Source: CAMLFJ01 sp035524955 (GTDB lineage Bacteria > Methylomirabilota > Methylomirabilia > Rokubacteriales > CSP1-6). From it: a stretch of DNA of 64,000 nt. Below are positions 32,791-43,440 of this stretch, piece after piece; the first letter of the stretch is position 1; each line of letters opens with the position of its first letter. Location: NCBI GenBank assembly GCA_035524955.1, contig DATLFG010000097.1, positions 10,787 to 74,786 on the forward strand. Direction: 5' to 3'. The notes below the pieces were generated by a model. That model did no database searches. It was not told where the DNA came from and saw only the letters and a list, made by a program, of their open reading frames with translations. The position numbers were made by a program, and so were the translations under genes.

Positions 32791-32794
32791 CGCC

Positions 32795-34612
<1,818 letters not shown>

Positions 34613-34636
34613 GCCTCGCCGTTCTCCTGATGGGGG

Positions 34637-36562
34637 TTAGGGTGTCTCGGCCTGACGCCGAGGGTTCACCGGCCACTCGCTCGGCAGCACCGGGCGCGCC
34701 AGGGCCAGCTCCCTGACCGCCTCCGCCTCCCGTTGCAGATCACGCAGCAGCCCGCGAAGCTCTTCCTCGAGCGCGGGCAGCGCCGGGTCCCCGGTGGCCT
34801 GGGCCAAGGTGACCGCCCGCTCCACCTGACGTACCCGGTGTTTACGATGCCGGATATGGTACCGCCTCTTTAGCTCCGCGACGTGACTATGTGTATCGCC
34901 CCACTTGCGGTCCTCGACCAGCAGGGCCGCCAGGAGCCCCCGCTCGCGATCCCCCGGGAGCTCGGCCATCAACGCCTCGGGCAGTGCGCTGGGTGTCCGC
35001 CGCAGGGCGGTCAGCACGAGGCGCAGCCCCTGATGGACCACGTCCTCGTCCGTGAGCACCGGGAGGAGCTCGGCCCGCGCCTCATCGACTTGCAAGAGGA
35101 GGGCCACGAGATCGCGCTCGAAGGGAGTGGGAGGCGGCCAGGAATCCGATTCCGCCGTTCCTCGCCCGGATTGGGCGATCTGCTCCGGGCGCCGACCCCG
35201 GGCGCGGGCGCCCTGGAGTTGCTGGGCCTCGATCCAGAGCTGGGTGGAATCCACGCCGAGGCACCGCGCGGCCTCCTGCGCCAGGGCGGTGGCCTCCTCC
35301 GCATTGGCCACCTTGGAGAGGATCAGGGCCACGCGGGCATGACCATTGGCCCGCCCGCGCGCCGTGGTCAGATCCTCGTCGGCGAGCGCCTTCTCGAGCA
35401 CGAAGGAGAGCAGGGGACGCGCCGCGTCGAGCCGCGCGGTGAGCGCGGGGGCGCCCTCGGCGCGCAGCAGGCTGTCGGGGTCGTGACCCGGCGGCAGGAG
35501 CGCCACCCGGATCGGCAGGTGGCCCGCCTTCTCGAAGCCGCCGGTGCGCGAGACGGCCCAGCCCAGGTTCTGGAGGTCCATCACGTCGTTCATCATCTCC
35601 TCGAGGCGCGTCGAGGCCTTCTGTCCGGCCGCGTCGGCGTCGAAGAGGGCCAGCACCTCGTCGGCGTAGCGGCGCAGCAGGCCGAGCTGCGTCGGCGTGA
35701 ACGCGGTGCCCAACGCGGCCACCGTCTCGCCGAAGCCGTGCTGATGCGCCATGAGGCAATCGAGGTAGCCCTCGACGATGATGGCGCGGCCCCGCTCCCG
35801 CATCGCGAGCCGGGCCACGTCGAGGGCGTAGAGCATCTGGCCCTTCACGTAGAGCGGAGTCTCCGGCGAGTTGAGGTACTTCGGCTCCTCGCCCGAGAGC
35901 GCGCGGCCGCCGAAGGCCACCACCCGGCCCTGGACGTCACGGATGGGAAACAGGAGCCGGCCGCGGAATCGGTCGTAGAAGCCGGGCCCGTTCTGCCGGG
36001 CCAGGATGAGCCCGGCCTGCGCCAGGACGTCTTCGCCGATCCCCTGGCGCGCCATGACGCCCAGCAGCGCGTTCCAGCTCTCGGGCGCGTATCCGAGCCC
36101 GAAGCGCTTCGCCACCTCCGGATCCACGCCGCGCTGCTCGAGGTAGGCGCGGGGCTTCTCGCCTCCGGGCTCCCAGAGCGACCGGGTGTAGAACTCGGCG
36201 GCCAGCGCCATCGCGCGCCGCAGCGCCTCCAGCTTGCCGTCCACCTCGGGGGCGCGTTGGCCCTGGTCGGGCAGCGCGACGCCGGCGCGATCGGCCAGGG
36301 CGCGCACCGCCTCCGGAAAGGCCAGGCGCTCCTGGCGCATGAGGAAGCTGAACGCGTCGCCGCCCGCGCCGCAGCCGAAGCAGTGGTAGATGTTCCGCTT
36401 CGGGTTCACGGTGAAGGAGGGCGTCTTCTCGGTGTGGAAGGGGCAGAGGCCCTTCCAGTTCTCCCCGGCCCGCTTGAGCTTCACGACCTGGCCGACGATC
36501 TCGAGGATGTCGGCGCGGGAGCGGATCTCGTCGAGGAGCTGCGGGGAGTATCCGCCCGGCAT
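34637..36562 (-). CDS. dnaG: DNA primase DnaG
   Basis: 641 residues. N-terminal CHC2 zinc finger (C-P-F-H...C-F-G-C-G), catalytic TOPRIM core with I-I-V-E-G-Y-L-D and L-F-D-A-D-A-A-G-Q-K-A, then a helical C-terminal region that binds the replicative helicase. Lays down RNA primers at the fork. It begins 10 nt after the mutS2 stop and is followed by rpoD after 24 nt, so the three genes form one minus-strand run. Confidence 0.97.
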   Translation of the reverse strand: MPGGYSPQLLDEIRSRADILEIVGQVVKLKRAGENWKGLCPFHTEKTPSFTVNPKRNIYHCFGCGAGGDAFSFLMRQERLAFPEAVRALADRAGVALPDQGQRAPEVDGKLEALRRAMALAAEFYTRSLWEPGGEKPRAYLEQRGVDPEVAKRFGLGYAPESWNALLGVMARQGIGEDVLAQAGLILARQNGPGFYDRFRGRLLFPIRDVQGRVVAFGGRALSGEEPKYLNSPETPLYVKGQMLYALDVARLAMRERGRAIIVEGYLDCLMAHQHGFGETVAALGTAFTPTQLGLLRRYADEVLALFDADAAGQKASTRLEEMMNDVMDLQNLGWAVSRTGGFEKAGHLPIRVALLPPGHDPDSLLRAEGAPALTARLDAARPLLSFVLEKALADEDLTTARGRANGHARVALILSKVANAEEATALAQEAARCLGVDSTQLWIEAQQLQGARARGRRPEQIAQSGRGTAESDSWPPPTPFERDLVALLLQVDEARAELLPVLTDEDVVHQGLRLVLTALRRTPSALPEALMAELPGDRERGLLAALLVEDRKWGDTHSHVAELKRRYHIRHRKHRVRQVERAVTLAQATGDPALPALEEELRGLLRDLQREAEAVRELALARPVLPSEWPVNPRRQAETP

Positions 36563-36571
36563 GAAGTCGCC

Positions 36572-39154
36572 TCAGCCCTGGGTGAGCGCGGCGACGGTCG
36601 CGCCGGCGCCGCCCTCGGAGGATGCCCCCGGGCGATGCTCGGCCACGAGGGGGTGGGCGCTCAGCAATTCCTCGACCGCCCGGCGGAGGGCACCCGTGCC
36701 CTTGCCATGGATGATACGGACCGAAGAGAGCCCGGCCAGGAACGCATCGTCGAGGTACTTTTCTAGCAGATCGCGGGCCTCATCGGTAGTCCGTCCTATG
36801 ATGTTCAGTTCCACCGCCACCGCGCCCTTGCCGGGGGTGGTGATCCGGCCTCGGCGACCGCCCGTCACTGGAGAATCGGAGTCCCCCTCACCTTGCGCTC
36901 TCCCCCTTCGGAGGCGAAGGGACGTTCCACCCTCCTCCCCCTGGGGAGAGGGCCGGGGTGAGTGGCCCCGTGACATGACGCGTAGCGCCTGCATCGGCAC
37001 CTTCACCGTTACCGCGCCCGCCTGCACCGTCACCGTCTCGCCGTCGACGCCCAGCGCGTCGCCCTTGAGCCCGAGATGCGTGATCTCGACGCGATCACCC
37101 ACGACGACCGGGCCCGCTCCGTCCGGCTCCCGCGCGGGGGCACCCGCAGTGTGCTCCACCTGCCGCGCGGTTTCCACCAGACGCTTGCGCGCGCGCTCCA
37201 GCTCCGGCCGGCTCTTCTCGGCGCGCTTGAGCCGGTCCCACTCTTCGTTCACATGCCGACGCACCTCGGTGACCAGGCGCTGCGCCTCCGCCCGGGCCCG
37301 GGCCACCGTCTCGCGCGCGCTCGCCTTCGCCGCCTCGAGTTCGGCCTGGGCCCGCGCGAGCAGCCCCGCGCTCTCCGCCTCGCGCCGCTCGAGATGCGCG
37401 GCGCGCTCCGCGTCCTTGCGATCGCGGTCGTCGAGGCGGGCCAGCAGCTCCTGGAGCTGGCGCTGCTGCGTGGAGCGATGCGCGTGCGCGCGCTCGATCA
37501 GCGCGGCGGGCAGGCCGAGACGGGCGCCGATGGAGAGCGCATAGCTCTGCCCGGGACGATCGTAGATGAGCCGGAAGGTGGGAGCGAGCCGTTCGGGATC
37601 GAACTCTACCGAGGCATTACGGGCCCGGGGATGCGTGGAGGCGAAGCCCTTGAGCGGCTCGAGGTGGGTGGACGCCGCGACCAGCGCCCCGCGCTCGGCC
37701 AGGGCCTCCAGCACCGCCTGGGCCAGTGCGGCGCCGTCGTCGGGATCGGTACCCGCGCCCAGCTCGTCGAGCAGCACGAGCGAGCGGGCGTCCACGCGCT
37801 CGAGGACATCGCGGAGCTGCTTGACGAAGGCGGAGAACGTCGAGAGGTTCTCCGCCACGCTCTGCTCGTCGCCCACGATGGCGAAGCACTGCGAGAAGAC
37901 GGGCAGGCGCGCTCCGTCGCGCGCGGGCACGTGGCAACCGGACTGCGCCATCAGCACGAGCAGGCCCAGGGTCTTGAGCGCCACCGTCTTGCCGCCCGCG
38001 TTGGGGCCGGTGATCACGAGCACCGGGCGGTCGGCGGTGATCTCGATGTCCATCGGGATGACCGTCACGGCATTCCTGTATCCGCTCGGCTCGCCTTCGG
38101 CTGCGCCTCGCCAAGCTGCCGGCTCGATTTTCATATCCGCTCGGCTCGCCTCCGGCTCACCTCGCCCTGCCACGGCTGCACCAGTGGCAACTCCCCACGA
38201 TTGCGCGAGCAGGAGTGGGTTGAGAGCGCCGGGCAGGAAGACGTCGCGCTGCTCCCCGATCGCGGGCTCGACGGCTTCCATGCGCTCGGCGAGGGCGCCG
38301 CGGGCGAAGATCAGGTCGAGGCCGCCGATGCCCGCCACCAGGTCGTCGAGCTCGGGCAGCGCTGCCCGCACCGTGTCGGTCAGCGCGGCCAGGATGCGGA
38401 GGACCTCGGTCTCTTCCTCCCGCGCGGCCTGGACGAGATCGTTGTTCGCCTCCACCACCGCCTCCGGCTCCACGAAGAGCGTGGCCCCGCTCTGCGAGCG
38501 GTCGTGGACGATGCCGCGCAGGCGGCCCTTGGCCTCCGCGCGGATCGGCAGCACGTAGCGGCCGTGGCGGACCGTGACGTAGCGCTCCTGGAACGTGGTA
38601 TCGGCACCGGGCGCGGTGAAGTAGGCCTCGAGCCGTCTGACGAGCTCGCGGCGCAGGTCTCGGATGCGCCGGCGGACGCGCCGCAGCGCGGGCGCCGCCT
38701 CGTCGCGCACCTGGCCGTCGGCGTCGAGCGAGCGCCGCAGCAGATCCGCCAGCTCGGTCTGCCGCGGGAAGCCTGCGAGCGCTTCCGCGAGATCAGGCGC
38801 CACCGGCTGGATGGCACGGCCGTAGGCGAGGAGCCGCCCCGTCGCCTCCAGCAGCGGGATCAACGCGGCCAGGTCGAGGGCCTCGGCCACCGAGCCCGGC
38901 ACGCGCGCGATCTCGAGGGTGGGGCGCACGTCCGGGATGCCCTCCCAGGGGGGCACGCCGGTCTGCCCCAGCGCGACCCGAGCCTGGCGGGTCTCGCCGA
39001 GCGCGCGGCGGATCGCGCCGGGATCCGTGAACGGGAGCGTGGCAGTCGCCAGCTCGCGGCCCATCGGCGTGCGCGCCTCGTGGGCGAGGAGCGTCAGCAC
39101 CTGCGGCCACTCGAGGCCGCCGCTGCCCGCGGAGAGCCGGAACGCGGGGCTCAT
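36572..39154 (-). CDS. mutS2: endonuclease MutS2, with two in-frame repeat insertions
   Basis: 860 residues, longer than the usual ~780. MutS core with Walker A G-P-N-A-G-G-K-T-V and Walker B V-L-L-D-E-L-G-A-G-T-D-P, then a long coiled-coil and a C-terminal Smr nuclease domain (G-R-T-T-D-E-A-R-D-L, H-G-K-G-T-G-A-L). Two segments without homology match dispersed repeats: residues about 325-358 (38079-38178, family C, just before the core strand V-P-x-D-I) and about 729-757 (36883-36966, family A, before Smr). Both keep the frame, adding about 60 residues. MutS2 suppresses recombination and helps ribosome rescue. Confidence 0.95.
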   Translation of the reverse strand: MSPAFRLSAGSGGLEWPQVLTLLAHEARTPMGRELATATLPFTDPGAIRRALGETRQARVALGQTGVPPWEGIPDVRPTLEIARVPGSVAEALDLAALIPLLEATGRLLAYGRAIQPVAPDLAEALAGFPRQTELADLLRRSLDADGQVRDEAAPALRRVRRRIRDLRRELVRRLEAYFTAPGADTTFQERYVTVRHGRYVLPIRAEAKGRLRGIVHDRSQSGATLFVEPEAVVEANNDLVQAAREEETEVLRILAALTDTVRAALPELDDLVAGIGGLDLIFARGALAERMEAVEPAIGEQRDVFLPGALNPLLLAQSWGVATGAAVAGRGEPEASRADMKIEPAAWRGAAEGEPSGYRNAVTVIPMDIEITADRPVLVITGPNAGGKTVALKTLGLLVLMAQSGCHVPARDGARLPVFSQCFAIVGDEQSVAENLSTFSAFVKQLRDVLERVDARSLVLLDELGAGTDPDDGAALAQAVLEALAERGALVAASTHLEPLKGFASTHPRARNASVEFDPERLAPTFRLIYDRPGQSYALSIGARLGLPAALIERAHAHRSTQQRQLQELLARLDDRDRKDAERAAHLERREAESAGLLARAQAELEAAKASARETVARARAEAQRLVTEVRRHVNEEWDRLKRAEKSRPELERARKRLVETARQVEHTAGAPAREPDGAGPVVVGDRVEITHLGLKGDALGVDGETVTVQAGAVTVKVPMQALRVMSRGHSPRPSPQGEEGGTSLRLRRGRAQGEGDSDSPVTGGRRGRITTPGKGAVAVELNIIGRTTDEARDLLEKYLDDAFLAGLSSVRIIHGKGTGALRRAVEELLSAHPLVAEHRPGASSEGGAGATVAALTQG
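36883..36966. repeat. family A repeat inserted in-frame in mutS2
   Basis: The stretch with CCCCCTCACCTTGCGCTC at its start and GGGGAGAGGGCCGGGGTGAG at its end matches the intergenic family A hairpins, but here it is translated as a Gly/Arg-rich stretch between the coiled coil and the Smr domain. Confidence 0.8.
38079..38178. repeat. family C repeat inserted in-frame in mutS2
   Basis: TATCCGCTCGGCTCGCC occurs twice, with CTCACCTCGCCCTGCCAC, as in the intergenic copy at 32551-32640. Its 100 nt encode residues 325-358 of MutS2. Confidence 0.85.
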
Positions 39155-39167
39155 GCGCGCGCGGTCC

Positions 39168-39710
39168 TCAGCGGCGCTCCACGAGGGCCAGCGCCTTGTC
39201 CGCGGCCTCGTCGCAGGCCGCGGCGATCGCCTCGTACTCCTCGGGAAAGAAGGGCGCGAGCACGTGGTCGGAGACCCGATCCCGGTCTAGGCCGGGCCGG
39301 CCGGGGCGGCCGATGCCGATCTTGACGCGCCGGAGGTCGCTCGTGCCGAGGGCCGCGATCAGCGAGCGGACGCCGTTGTGGCCGCCCGCGCTGCCGGTGA
39401 GGCGCACGCGCACCTTGCCCAGCGGGAGGTCGAGGTCGTCGAAGACGATGACCAGGTCGGCGGGGCCCAGGTGGAGCTTGCGGGCGAGCCGCGCCACCGG
39501 GGGACCGCTGACGTTCATGAAGCTGCCCGGCTTGATGAGGTAGAGCGGCTCGCCGTGCCAGCGGCCGTGGGCGACTGCGTGGCCGCCGTCGCGCTCGAAA
39601 CGCCCATGAATGCGGTGGGCCAGCGCGTCGACGACGCGCTGGCCCACGTTGTGCCGGGTGTTGCGATATTCCGGGCCCGGATTCCCCAGGCCGACGATGG
39701 CCTGCGCCAC
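39168..39710 (-). CDS. pth: peptidyl-tRNA hydrolase
   Basis: 180 residues. G-L-G-N-P-G-P-E-Y-R-N-T-R-H-N-V-G (catalytic His), D-D-L-D-L-P (catalytic Asp), and G-G-H-N-G-V-R-S-L. It recycles peptidyl-tRNA dropped from ribosomes. The GTG start at 39710 directly abuts the rplY stop, so translation is coupled. Confidence 0.97.
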   Translation of the reverse strand: MAQAIVGLGNPGPEYRNTRHNVGQRVVDALAHRIHGRFERDGGHAVAHGRWHGEPLYLIKPGSFMNVSGPPVARLARKLHLGPADLVIVFDDLDLPLGKVRVRLTGSAGGHNGVRSLIAALGTSDLRRVKIGIGRPGRPGLDRDRVSDHVLAPFFPEEYEAIAAACDEAADKALALVERR

Positions 39711-40406
39711 CTACTTCTTCTTCTCGCCGCCCTTGTCCTTCGCGTCGCCCTCGGCCGCGTCCTCCTTGAGCTTGCGCTCGGTGAGCACCTCGGGCTCGGC
39801 CGCCACCACTTCCGTCGTCGCCGCGGTCGCGACCACCGCTTCCTCGACCGCCGGCGGGGCGATGGTGACCACCGCCTGGTTGGGGTCGTTGAGGACGCGC
39901 ACGCCCTCGGGGACCCTCAGGTCCTTGACGGTCAGCACGTCGTGGATGGCCAGGTTCGTGATGTCCGCTTCGAGGTACTCCGGAATGTTCCCGGGCATGC
40001 AGGAAACCCGTACCTCGCGGAGCACCATCTCGAGGATGCCCTGAGTGTCCTTGACGCCGATCGCCTCGCCCACGTGGTGCACGGCCACCGTGACCTGGAT
40101 GGCGCGGTCCATCGCCACTTCCTGCAGATCTACGTGGATGAGGCTCTCCGAGACCGGATCGAACTGCATGTCCCGGATGATCGCCATCTTGGCGTCCGTG
40201 GTCCCCTCGAAGGTCACACGGAACAGCTGGGTGCTGCCCTCGTGGCCGTGAATGAGACGGAGCACGTCCTTGGGCGCCACCGCCACGTTCACCGGGTTCG
40301 CCCCGCCGTAGAGGGTCGCCGGAACCTGGCCGGCGCGGCGCAGGCGCCGGGCGGGCCCCTTGCCGATGCCGTCGCGCTTCCGGATGATCAACTCACGCAT
40401 GTCCAT
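39711..40406 (-). CDS. rplY: 50S ribosomal protein L25 (general stress protein Ctc type)
   Basis: 231 residues: an N-terminal L25 domain (E-L-I-I-R-K-R-D-G-I-G-K-G-P-A-R-R-L-R, G-Q-V-P-A-T-L-Y-G) and the longer C-terminal TL5/Ctc domain, ending in a Lys-rich tail. It binds 5S rRNA. AAGGAG precedes the ATG. Immediately downstream of prs and upstream of pth in a conserved order. Confidence 0.96.
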   Translation of the reverse strand: MDMRELIIRKRDGIGKGPARRLRRAGQVPATLYGGANPVNVAVAPKDVLRLIHGHEGSTQLFRVTFEGTTDAKMAIIRDMQFDPVSESLIHVDLQEVAMDRAIQVTVAVHHVGEAIGVKDTQGILEMVLREVRVSCMPGNIPEYLEADITNLAIHDVLTVKDLRVPEGVRVLNDPNQAVVTIAPPAVEEAVVATAATTEVVAAEPEVLTERKLKEDAAEGDAKDKGGEKKK

Positions 40407-40436
40407 GACTCAGCTCCTTGAAAGAGAAAATTTGTC

Positions 40437-41378
40437 CTACACGAAGAGGGTCGAGACCGACTCCTCGTCGTGGATGCGCCGAATCGCTTCCGCCAGCAGC
40501 GGGGCGACCGAGAGAACGCGGATCTTGGCTAGCTGCCGCTCGGGCGTGAGCGGGACCGTGTTCGTGATGATGACTTCCTCGAGGATCGACTCCTTGATGC
40601 GGGTGATGGCGGGTCCGGAGAGCACGCCGTGCACCGCGCAGGCGAGGACCCGCTTCGCCCCCTCGCGCCGGAGCGCGTCCACCGCCTGGATCATGGTGCC
40701 CGCGGTGTCGATCATGTCGTCGACGATCACCGCGTCGCGGCCCCTGACGTCGCCGATGAGGTGCATGAACTGCGCGACGTTGTTGCCATCGCGCCGCTTG
40801 TCGATGATGGCGAGGCCCGCCTTGAGCCGCTTGGCGAGCGCGCGGGCGCGCTCCACGCCGCCCGCGTCGGGCGAGACCAGCACCGGGTCGCTCAGATCCT
40901 TCTTGGCCAGGTGGTCGATGATGACCGGGGGCGCCGCGAAGAGGTGATCCACCGGGATGTTGAAGAAGCCCTGGATCTGCCCGGCGTGCAGATCTACCGC
41001 GAGCAGGCGCTGGGCCCCCGCGGCGGTGAGGAGGTCGGCCACCAGCTTCGCGGTGATCGGCACGCGCGGCTGCACCTTGCGGTCCTGGCGGCCGTAGCCG
41101 TAGTAGGGCAGCACCGCGGTGATGCGCCGGGCCGAGGCGCGCTTGAACGCGTCGATCATCACGAGCAGCTCCATCAGATGATCGTTGACCGGTGGACAGG
41201 TGGGCTGGATCACGAAGACGTCCTGGCCCCGGACGTTCTCGTTGATCTGCACGTAGACCTCGCCGTCCGAGAAGCGCGAGACGTCCGCGTCGCCGAGCGG
41301 GAGCTGAAGGGTCTTGGCGATTTCCTCCGCCAGCGGCCGGTTCGCGTTGCCGGAAAAGAGCTTCAGCTCGTACGCCAT
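40437..41378 (-). CDS. prs: ribose-phosphate pyrophosphokinase
   Basis: 313 residues. G-R-Q-D-R-K (ATP contact region), D-L-H-A-G-Q-I-Q-G-F-F, flexible loop S-P-D-A-G-G-V-E-R-A-R, and the PRPP loop D-D-M-I-D-T-A-G-T. It makes PRPP for nucleotide, His and Trp synthesis. The ATG at 41378 has GGGAGA upstream; the extra upstream in-frame codons are encoded by a family C repeat. Confidence 0.97.
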   Translation of the reverse strand: MAYELKLFSGNANRPLAEEIAKTLQLPLGDADVSRFSDGEVYVQINENVRGQDVFVIQPTCPPVNDHLMELLVMIDAFKRASARRITAVLPYYGYGRQDRKVQPRVPITAKLVADLLTAAGAQRLLAVDLHAGQIQGFFNIPVDHLFAAPPVIIDHLAKKDLSDPVLVSPDAGGVERARALAKRLKAGLAIIDKRRDGNNVAQFMHLIGDVRGRDAVIVDDMIDTAGTMIQAVDALRREGAKRVLACAVHGVLSGPAITRIKESILEEVIITNTVPLTPERQLAKIRVLSVAPLLAEAIRRIHDEESVSTLFV

Positions 41379-41409
41379 GTCAGACGCGTCTCCCTTGACT
41401 GACGTTGCC

Positions 41410-41441
41410 CGCTCGGCTCGCCTTCGGCTGCGCCTCGCCAA
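41410..41441. repeat. family C repeat upstream of prs
   Basis: CGCTCGGCTCGCCTTCGGC and CGCCTCGCCAAGC match the repeat inside mutS2 (38083-38115). It adjoins tRNA-Gln on the other side. Confidence 0.75.
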
Positions 41442-41466
41442 GCCACTGCGGCACGACCCGCGTATG

Positions 41467-41540
41467 TGGCTGGGGCGGGAGGAATCGAACCTCCATTGCG
41501 GGGGCCAAAGCCCCGAGTCCTGCCACTGAACGACGCCCCA
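41467..41540 (-). tRNA. tRNA-Gln (UUG)
   Basis: 74-nt cloverleaf on the minus strand: acceptor TGGGGCG with CGCCCCA (a U1-A72 pair is typical of Gln), D arm GTTCAGTGGCAGGAC, anticodon loop CTTTGGC (UUG), T arm GGAGG-TTCGATT-CCTCC, discriminator G and encoded CCA. The ispE-tRNA-Gln-prs order is common in bacteria. Confidence 0.95.
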
Positions 41541-41553
41541 GTGAAACCGTCTT

Positions 41554-41671
41554 CAGCTGCGGGGGCCCCGAAATGGCCCCCGCACTCCCCCAGTCCAGCG
41601 GACCACCGTTCCCTTCTCCGAGGCTGCTCAGCTGCGGGGGCCCCGAAATGGCCCCCGCACTCCCCCAGTCC
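41554..41671. repeat. two direct 43-bp hairpin repeats between ispE and tRNA-Gln
   Basis: Identical copies at 41554-41596 and 41629-41671. Each contains GCGGGGGCC...GGCCCCCGC, a 9-bp perfect stem with a CCGAAAT loop. They lie within the 336-nt gap between prs and ispE, downstream of ispE on the transcribed strand, and could terminate or help process the transcript. Confidence 0.85.
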
Positions 41672-41714
41672 GCGGACACTCCTGCGCCCCCCGGCATGGT
41701 CACGCGGCCAGCCG

Positions 41715-42587
41715 TCATCCGGTCACGCGGATGGCGGGGCCGGAGTTCGTGCGTACCGCCCAGCAGGCCCAGCCCACCCGGCTCACCCGCGTCCGGATCT
41801 GCCGTGCGTGGTCCAGGGATCGCGCCATCCCGAACACGGTCGGTCCGCTGCCCGACATGATCGCTCCAAGTGCCCCCGCCGCCAAGAGTGCCGCCTTCAT
41901 CCGGCCGATCACCGGCAGGACCGGCTCGACCACGCTCTCCAGGTTGTTCGTCAGCGCCGCCGCCATCTTGCTCACGTTCCGTGTCCGCAGCGCCTCGATC
42001 ACGCGCTCCGTGCCGGTGGACTCGGCCCGCCAGCCAATCGGTATCCGAGCGTACACCTCCCGCGTCGACAGCGGCACGCGCGGATTCACCAGCACCAGGG
42101 CATAGCCGCCCCCGCCCGGCAGCGCGGTCAGGTGCTCGCCGCGGCCCGTCGCCACCGCCCGCCCCGATCCCAGGAAGAACGGCACGTCCATGCCCAGCTC
42201 GACCGCCAGCTCCTGCAGGCGCGCCCTGGACCAGCGGAGCCCCCACAACCGGTGGAGCCCCCAGAGCGCCGCCGCCGCGTCACTCGAACCGCCCCCCAGC
42301 CCGGCCGCCACCGGGATGCGCTTGGTCAGCCGGATACGGGCCCCGGTCTCGATCCTCGCCGCCTCCTGGAGCAGACGCGCGGCGCGCATCACCAGATTGC
42401 CATCGTCGGTGGGCAAGTCGGGATCGTCCGTGTGCAGCGAGAGGGTGTCGGCCGCTTCCAGCTTGAGGCGATCGCACAGGTCCACCGCCTGCAGCACCGT
42501 CGCGATCTCGTGATACCCGTCGACCCGCTTTCCCAGGACCTCGAGGGCCAGGTTCACCTTGGCGGAGGTGCGAAGCACCACCTCCAC
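41715..42587 (-). CDS. ispE: 4-diphosphocytidyl-2-C-methyl-D-erythritol kinase
   Basis: 290 residues from the GTG at 42587 (GAGGGAG upstream); the frame runs on to 42629 without homology. GHMP-kinase motifs: S-A-K-V-N-L-A-L-E-V, P-V-A-A-G-L-G-G-G-S-S-D-A-A-A-A-L, and G-A-I-M-S-G-S-G-P-T-V-F-G. It phosphorylates CDP-methylerythritol in the MEP isoprenoid pathway. Confidence 0.94.
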   Translation of the reverse strand: MEVVLRTSAKVNLALEVLGKRVDGYHEIATVLQAVDLCDRLKLEAADTLSLHTDDPDLPTDDGNLVMRAARLLQEAARIETGARIRLTKRIPVAAGLGGGSSDAAAALWGLHRLWGLRWSRARLQELAVELGMDVPFFLGSGRAVATGRGEHLTALPGGGGYALVLVNPRVPLSTREVYARIPIGWRAESTGTERVIEALRTRNVSKMAAALTNNLESVVEPVLPVIGRMKAALLAAGALGAIMSGSGPTVFGMARSLDHARQIRTRVSRVGWACWAVRTNSGPAIRVTG

Positions 42588-42645
42588 GCTCCCTCGTGAC
42601 CGCTTCGACAAGGCAGCGTAGGCTAACATGCGTCGCGACCGAGTG

Positions 42646-43440
42646 TCAACGGAAGTCTTGAATTCTAACGTGTTCCGGGACAGTCAGCGTCAAGAGCGCG
42701 GGGTCGAGCCCCGTGTTCATCCTGGGCTCGCGGTAAGCGATCGAGACGTGCAGCGACCCGTCCGGGGTCTCGAGCCGGAGCCCGGCCGGTGGGGCGTCCG
42801 GCGGCGTCGGCGTGAACGTGACCAGCGCGGGATTCTTGCCGGTCCACTCGACCTGCCGCACCTGCCCGCTGTCGGGGTCGAACCAGATGCGCTGCTCGGC
42901 GTCCCGCCCGGTGAGCCGCACCGACGGGCCGGTCTCGTCGGGGGCCACCAGCTCCACCCGCGTCGGGTCCGGCAGGGGCCGGGGACGCGCCGCGAGCAGT
43001 GCGGCGAGATCCTCGCCGCCCAGGGCCAGGCCGAGCCAGCGGCGGTTGGCCTCCGGGGAGGCGGGGGCGAGGTAGGCCCGGTTGTCGAGAACCTCCCACA
43101 GGGTGAGGCTCTGCGGATCGCCGGCCACGACCAGCACCGGTGTGCCGAACGGCGAGAGGGCCTCGAAGCGAAGCGAGGCGGGCTCGCCCAGGAGGAGCAG
43201 GACCCCGGAGAGGCGCTGCGCGCGCCCGCTGCGGCGGACGGTGATCTCGGTCAGGGAGCGCAGGTCGACCAGAGAGCGGCGATGCTGTTCGATGCGGGCG
43301 AGGGCGGCGCGGGCGTCCTCGGCGATGGGCGGCGGGGCGGGCGCCGGGGGCGCGGTGGCGCAGGCGGTCAGGCCGAGGGCGAGCAGGATGCCGCCGGCCC
43401 GGCCGAGCCGGTTACTTCTGCTGGGCCTTGGGCGGCGCAC
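42646..43440 (-). CDS. LolB/DUF4292-like outer-membrane lipoprotein
   Basis: 264 residues from a GTG at 43440. Signal peptide with lipobox L-T-A-C, then an Ala/Pro-rich spacer and a LolA/LolB-like beta-barrel half (L-R-S-L-T-E-I-T-V-R, A-S-L-R-F-E-A-L-S-P-F-G-T-P, L-H-V-S-I-A-Y-R-E-P). It would sit on the periplasmic face of the outer membrane. It overlaps the upstream TPR gene by 29 nt and precedes ispE, a common neighbour of lolB in proteobacteria. Confidence 0.8.
   Translation of the reverse strand: MRRPRPSRSNRLGRAGGILLALGLTACATAPPAPAPPPIAEDARAALARIEQHRRSLVDLRSLTEITVRRSGRAQRLSGVLLLLGEPASLRFEALSPFGTPVLVVAGDPQSLTLWEVLDNRAYLAPASPEANRRWLGLALGGEDLAALLAARPRPLPDPTRVELVAPDETGPSVRLTGRDAEQRIWFDPDSGQVRQVEWTGKNPALVTFTPTPPDAPPAGLRLETPDGSLHVSIAYREPRMNTGLDPALLTLTVPEHVRIQDFR

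Noticed and set aside
41379..41441. A longer Prs N-terminus
   Set aside because: The extra codons lie in a family C repeat and lack conserved Prs sequence; a good ribosome-binding site precedes ATG 41378.
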